64,000 nucleotides of DNA from CAWFSE01 sp963697565 (GTDB lineage: Bacteria; Actinomycetota; Actinomycetes; CAVWCF01), in NCBI GenBank assembly GCA_963697565.1, contig CAVOOM010000008.1:62001-126000 (forward strand). Direction: 5' to 3'. Made by a program: the position numbers and the translations under genes. How positions within the stretch are numbered: position 1 is the stretch's first letter; each line of letters begins with the position of its first letter. Below the pieces are notes generated by a model that saw nothing but the letters and a program-made list of their open reading frames with translations, made no database searches and had not been told where the DNA came from. Of the stretch, positions 63,501 through 64,000 are shown in pieces.

Positions 63501-64000
63501 CCGGATCCGGGCGATCGAGAACGTCGCGACCCAGACCGTGAGCGGCGTGCCGATCTGCACGGCCGACTACGCGCACGAGGGCCACCAGGTGCACCTGGTG
63601 ATGGCGTACGTCCCGCTGGAGGGGCTGGCCGCGCTCGCCAACGGGCTCCGCGGGCACCTCGCCGACGTCCCCGCCGAGGCCGACGTCGTCCTGGACGTGC
63701 AGACCTGGCGGTCCGGGTCGCCCCTGAGCGCCGACCAGACCGCGGCCTTGGCCCATGAGGTGCTGGACGGCGTGGACGCCGGGCGCCCGCTGCACCGCGT
63801 CGACGTCGCGATCACCACGGACGGGGTGGGCGCGCGCGGACCGGTGACGCATCACGTCACCTTCCGCACCGATGCTGAGGGCCGGCTGCAGGAGGAGCTG
63901 CTGCACCGCGACATGCACCCGATGATCGCCAAGCGCCTTGAGCTCTGGCGGCTGCAGAACTTCCGCCTCGAGCGGCTGGAGTCGGTCGAGGACGTCTACC
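60589..64000 (+). CDS. Multidomain acyl-CoA carboxylase-like protein (BC-like, BCCP, ACC central domain), 5' part (three inserted bases)
   Basis: At least 1,137 codons; it continues past the window. Order: a biotin carboxylase-like region (~20-500), a biotinyl domain with VLEAMKMETAVAAP (~620), then a long helical central region. That region ends HPMIAKRLELWRLQNFRLERLESVEDVY, like the central domain of eukaryotic-type single-chain ACCs. A carboxyltransferase should follow. In the BC region the loop is AAAGRDGLGVRR instead of GGGG(K/R)G, RRNRT replaces RRHQK, and LLGVDTQLGAEHG replaces (F/L)EMNxRxQVEHP, so key catalytic residues are lost. Extra bases lie near 61393, 61787 and 62053. It starts 5 bp after the synthase stop and probably supplies or removes carboxyl groups for it. 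Confidence 0.85.
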   Translation, partial: MSSAMSSNRAQTADRPPLPFRRLALLGRGPAAVRLLDAIAELGPQRPATLALYVDADRQSRYVRDADEAYGIGPSVGDLARVEAALRESAADAVWLGRGLGPALRGICEVSRRLGLIVVGPSLEALDRLGDPIGAKLLAEELGIASVPWSEGQVEDVESALGWAARLGYPLFVKAAAAGRDGLGVRRVSSAADLPGAFEAVRSEAGLLFGDPRVFLEQKVPEARHLGVQVISDGQGTVWAAGLCECTLQRRNRTIVEESASPGLPAPAGRRALRRRVPPRGGHRLQRGRDGGVPGRPGRRARAAPGCGHPAGRRARRHRGRHRPRPGQVRAGGGGRPAPPGRSPRAGGARGVRAVARGGPRARVRPHPRPDPPAEAPVRAGSAGGRRSRRGRRRAQPAWTRSWPPSSPGGRTARRRSRGWSAGFTRPRSSSTAAARTRRFCSRCSTIRTSRSAGWTPAGWTAGSPTARSSRPSMPRSPCCRPRSTRTRRDHELARKAFFATAARGRPEVRRDQGHRIRFRYRGQEVPLRVLRLGPHDYRIDTGARRLDLTVTPRGPLESLLAVGGRQVRTLSVVDGPVHSVEVEGVTHTFTRDDGGTVRAPAPGVVLALPVRPGDRVAVGDTIAVLEAMKMETAVAAPFAGRVRSVAALVNSQVDAGQALLELELGEDQTAPDPGNAPAAQQLDLALPDLAEGDPEPTRPGLVLETLHAYLLGYDTDPKDIQRLVTRAGGPLADLPVDDPQVMDREGEILRLFADLCALSRRQHEGDDDDEQALARSPQEYFASYLRAPGRSRDTLPAPFLDRLRRVLARYGVPGLEPSPALDEALLRIFRAQQRLGEAVPVVASLLERGIANRDRMMRRIGDLDAVRRMLDRLVAATDGRYPTIADLAQEAQFRWFAEPEVERVQALGYATAETSYAALRRDPGGPERADLIASLVSCPQPLRPLLQRWYRGAGPELQGALLETAVRRYYRIRAIENVATQTVSGVPICTADYAHEGHQVHLVMAYVPLEGLAALANGLRGHLADVPAEADVVLDVQTWRSGSPLSADQTAALAHEVLDGVDAGRPLHRVDVAITTDGVGARGPVTHHVTFRTDAEGRLQEELLHRDMHPMIAKRLELWRLQNFRLERLESVEDVY

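Overview
The window is a piece of a high-GC actinobacterial chromosome. A mycothiol S-conjugate amidase gene (mca) points to a mycothiol-producing actinomycete. The gene order cbs, metB, greA, DUF4307, mca, small membrane protein, YyaL, hemolysin III, Z-prenyltransferase, PIN-PhoH, fumarase, glpX, DUF4245, xseB/xseA, ispH, DUF6542, ychF follows the order I recall for Mycobacterium tuberculosis Rv1075c to Rv1112. The overall style suggests a Nocardioides- or Propionibacteriales-like organism, but genus cannot be fixed from this window.

Layout. 1-10 kb: SGNH hydrolase (partial), cystathionine beta-synthase, a methyltransferase / enoyl-CoA hydratase / MsrA group, an orphan chemoreceptor, cystathionine gamma-synthase/lyase, a MutL-type actin-fold protein and an amidase. 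10-23 kb: accessory block with a VOC protein, two MFS exporters, a MoxR/VWA-type AAA ATPase pair, a FIST sensor, a ROK kinase, a P450-marR-MFS unit, threonine ammonia-lyase and two coupled small genes. 23-47 kb: the conserved housekeeping block listed above, interrupted by a DUF222 (13E12-type) gene under a LexA box, a secreted transglycosylase with a long structured leader, and an ABC-2 exporter between glpX and fumarase. 47-50 kb: small accessory genes, a ferredoxin flanked by two copies of a 38-bp palindrome, and a protein resembling ferredoxin-dependent bilin reductases. 50-64 kb: a lipid or polyketide synthase locus, in order acyl-CoA dehydrogenase, KS-AT, KS-ACP x4-KR-DH, and a multidomain biotin-dependent carboxylase-like protein that runs off the window.

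The last block is the most interesting. It resembles secondary-lipid (PUFA-type) synthases, with an iterative KS/AT, tandem carrier domains, a KR and a hot-dog DH. All four carrier domains have Thr where the phosphopantetheine-bearing Ser is expected. The repeats are almost identical at DNA level. The biotin carboxylase domain of the neighbouring carboxylase-like protein has lost several catalytic residues while its biotin site is intact.

More than 40 frame changes occur in otherwise well-conserved genes, including ispH, fumarase, glpX, msrA and the synthase genes. Where I could locate them, most are single-base insertions. This looks like uncorrected sequencing or assembly error rather than gene decay. 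Affected genes are therefore given as full-length CDS with the break points noted.
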